This document shows positions 61,997 through 64,000 of a DNA stretch of 64,000 nt, piece by piece; the stretch's first letter is position 1; every line of letters begins with the position of its first letter. Made by a program: the position numbers and the translations under genes. The stretch comes from Streptomyces sp. CB02400 (GTDB lineage Bacteria > Actinomycetota > Actinomycetes > Streptomycetales > Streptomycetaceae): the NCBI RefSeq assembly GCF_001905725.1, contig NZ_LIWB01000007.1, positions 186,001-250,000 on the forward strand. The letters are read 5' to 3'. Below the pieces are notes generated by a model. It ran no database searches, was not told the origin of the DNA, and saw nothing but the letters and a program-made list of their open reading frames with translations.

Positions 61997-64000
61997 ATGG
62001 CCGACCTCGATGCCCGCGGGACACCGTCGCGTCGGTTCCCTCCGGCACCGAAGAGCGTGGCGGAGGCCCGGCGGTTCGTGCGGGCCGCCCTCGACGGCGC
62101 CGCACCGGACCTGGTGGACACGGCTCAGCTGCTGGTCAGTGAGCTGGTCACCAACGTCGTCCTGCACGCCCGCACCGAGGCCGAGGTGACGGCCCGCGTC
62201 GACGACGGCACGGTCCATGTGCGGGTCGGCGACCGTCGGCCGGACCGCGGGCTCGTGCCGCACGAATGCCCGCCCTACGCCGGTACGGGACAGGGTCTGC
62301 CGCTGGTCGCCGGGCTGTCGTCCCGGCGGGGCGTCGACACCGGTGCCGGAGGCAAGACGGTGTGGTTCGAGCTGCGGCCGGAGGGACCGCCCCGGCACCC
62401 GGACGACTGGGAGCCCGCCGCGGCACCCTCCGTCCCGGGAACGACGGTGACGCTGCTCGACGTGCCGGCGGCGCTCTACGCGGCGTCTCAGCAGCACCGG
62501 CACACCCTGCTGCGCGAGGTGGCCCTGGCCGCCGCCGCCGGCCACGATCCCGGTGTGCCCCCGGAGGACCTGGCCGTCGCGCTGGACATGAGCCAGCTGA
62601 TCACCGCGTCCGTGACGGCCGCGCTGCGGCGGGAGCCCTCCGGGCAGGCGATCCGCTCACTGCCCCTGTCGGTGCCGCCGGACGCCGAGCCGTCGGTGCA
62701 GACCCTGCGCGCGGTGCTCGACCTGGCCGAGGAGGGCGCCCGTGAGGAGCGCCTGCTGACGCTCCCGGCGCTGCCGCGGCAGCGCCTCTTCCACCAGTGG
62801 CTGTTCGACCAGATCGTCGGACAGCTTGCGGGGGCGCACCCCACGGCGTGGACGGTGATGCCCGGGGAGCCGGGCACCAGTCCCTCGGAACTGGTGGCGT
62901 GGGACGCCGGGCAGGTGCAGGCGAGCAGGACTCCGACGATCGCCGCCGACGAGCGGAACCTGATCATCGCGGCGAACGGGCCGGCGGCGGACCTGCTCGG
63001 CTGGCACGCGGACGACCTCGTCGGGCGTCCGCTCACCACGCTCATCCCTGAGCACCTCCGCCGCCGTCACATCGCGGCGTTCACGTCCCTGCTGCTCAGC
63101 GGGCAGCCCCGGATCCTGGGCCGCTCGGTGCCGCTGCCCGCGCTGCACCACGACGGCCGGCTGGTTCCCGTACGGCTGTTCATCCAGCCGCAGGAGACGG
63201 CCGACGGCCGCACCGTCTTCGTCGCCCAGCTCGCCCCGCGGGCCGCCGTGCCCGCCCCCTCGGCCCACCCGCCCGGCGTTGTCCGGCCGTCCGTGGCACT
63301 GCGAGTGCCGGACCGGCTGCCGCCGGCCGCCGCCGCGGACACCGGCCGGGAGTCGTACCTGCCCACGCTGGAGCGGCTGTCGCTGCTGGCCGACACCGCG
63401 GCCGCGCTGAGCAACGCACCGCATCTGGACGAGGGCCTGGAGCAGGTGGGCCGCATCCTCACCGAGCGGCTGGCCGACTGGTGCGTGGTGGACCTGTTCA
63501 CGGAGGAAGCCCAGGTGGAGCGGGTCTCCATCGTCTACCGCTCGTCCCGCGGTCCCTGGCCCGAGGAGTACCAGGGCGTGCTCCCTCCGGTGTCCGACGC
63601 CGACCGGGGTCCGCTGGCCCGTGCGCTGCGCGGGGCGGGCCCGCTGCTGCTCACCGAGCCCCCGGCACCCAGCGAGGCCGCGGGCCCCTTCGACGCCCAC
63701 CACCTGGGGCTGTTGCGGACCATGGGCGCGAACAGCGTGGTCGTCACCCCGCTGCGGGCCCGCAGGCAGATCATCGGCGCCCTCACCCTGGCCCGCCGCG
63801 GACGGGACGCGCCGTTCGCCGAGGAGGATCTGCCGCTGGTCGACGACCTGGTGCGCAATCTCGCCCTGGGGGTGGACAACCTCCGTCTCTACCAGGAGAC
63901 GCGCAACATCGCCGAACGCCTCCAGCGTTCGCTGCTGCCCAGGCTGCCCGACGCCGGGAACCTGCAGCTCGCCGCCCGCTACGCGGCCTCCTCCGCCACC
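61997..64000 (+). CDS. HATPase-PAS-GAF-SpoIIE phosphatase regulator (3' end off window)
   Basis: At least 668 codons are open to the window end. The ATG at 61997 begins MADLDARGTPSRRFPPAPKS. Domains in order are an RsbW-like HATPase (about 15 to 140; LLVSELVTNVVLHARTEAEV), a helical segment (about 170 to 260), a PAS domain (about 310 to 400; ANGPAADLLGWHADDLVGRP) and a GAF domain (about 450 to 625). The first residues of a SpoIIE/PP2C phosphatase follow (NIAERLQRSLLPRLPDAGNL). Streptomyces use such proteins to control anti-sigma/anti-anti-sigma switches. The kinase and phosphatase sharing one chain is notable. It is divergent from the AI-2E gene. Confidence 0.88.
   Translation, partial: MADLDARGTPSRRFPPAPKSVAEARRFVRAALDGAAPDLVDTAQLLVSELVTNVVLHARTEAEVTARVDDGTVHVRVGDRRPDRGLVPHECPPYAGTGQGLPLVAGLSSRRGVDTGAGGKTVWFELRPEGPPRHPDDWEPAAAPSVPGTTVTLLDVPAALYAASQQHRHTLLREVALAAAAGHDPGVPPEDLAVALDMSQLITASVTAALRREPSGQAIRSLPLSVPPDAEPSVQTLRAVLDLAEEGAREERLLTLPALPRQRLFHQWLFDQIVGQLAGAHPTAWTVMPGEPGTSPSELVAWDAGQVQASRTPTIAADERNLIIAANGPAADLLGWHADDLVGRPLTTLIPEHLRRRHIAAFTSLLLSGQPRILGRSVPLPALHHDGRLVPVRLFIQPQETADGRTVFVAQLAPRAAVPAPSAHPPGVVRPSVALRVPDRLPPAAAADTGRESYLPTLERLSLLADTAAALSNAPHLDEGLEQVGRILTERLADWCVVDLFTEEAQVERVSIVYRSSRGPWPEEYQGVLPPVSDADRGPLARALRGAGPLLLTEPPAPSEAAGPFDAHHLGLLRTMGANSVVVTPLRARRQIIGALTLARRGRDAPFAEEDLPLVDDLVRNLALGVDNLRLYQETRNIAERLQRSLLPRLPDAGNLQLAARYAASSAT

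Overview
The window is high-GC actinobacterial chromosome DNA, almost certainly from a Streptomyces. The signs are very strong third-position GC bias, GTG and TTG starts with GGAGG-type ribosome binding sites, a dense set of regulators (LacI, TetR, LysR, AsnC, HxlR, ECF sigma, two-component), an NAD-dependent DNA ligase paralogue, pyruvate carboxylase and a SpoIIE-type phosphatase. No rRNA, tRNA or CRISPR array was seen. The amount of gene decay and the many secreted glycosidases fit a chromosome-arm region.

Region 1 (1 to 20 kb) is a carbohydrate island. It holds the start of a sugar ABC importer (permease and Tat lipoprotein), a cytoplasmic GH2 glycosidase, two paralogous LacI-family regulators, a complete pentose/galactofuranose-type ABC importer (binding lipoprotein, double ATPase, two permeases), a secreted PA14-GH2-LamG enzyme, a secreted GH43 arabinofuranosidase-like enzyme and an SGNH esterase. 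The promoters share LacI-type palindromes of two flavours, one centred on CATCGATG and one on CAACGTTG. The first flavour recurs 24 kb away in front of a large secreted PA14/sugar-dehydrogenase-like/CBM/DUF1080 protein at 38.7 to 41.7 kb, so these genes look like one regulon for uptake and breakdown of a plant glycan, perhaps an arabinose-containing one. A TnpB-only insertion sequence sits at 12.3 to 13.7 kb, inside the remains of an arabinose-binding (AbfB/CBM42) domain gene.

Region 2 (20 to 38 kb) is housekeeping and accessory genes: TetR and ligA2, a SnoaL-like protein, a SUKH-like protein, VOC proteins, AsnC with SMP-30, an ABC exporter, and two copies of a YCII (DGPF) plus ECF42-type sigma factor pair. 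One sigma gene is broken by a 38-bp palindromic element. Three promoters of the form TGTCGA-N17-CGWC precede both YCII genes and the MFS exporter between the pairs. Several stretches are gene graveyards: an NmrA-like remnant with a 9-bp minisatellite, a metallo-beta-lactamase/CocE chimera, a TetR gene with a frameshift and a stop, and an MFS tail.

Region 3 (38 to 64 kb) holds the large secreted multidomain protein, two methyltransferases, pyruvate carboxylase, a SnoaL-like protein, DoxX, HxlR with a divergent azoreductase, and a block of ABC transporter, histidine kinase and response regulator. It continues with a von Willebrand A lipoprotein, an acyl-CoA ligase, a DUF1990 protein, a cysteine-desulfurase-like enzyme, an AI-2E family transporter and the first two thirds of a HATPase/PAS/GAF/SpoIIE regulator cut by the window end.
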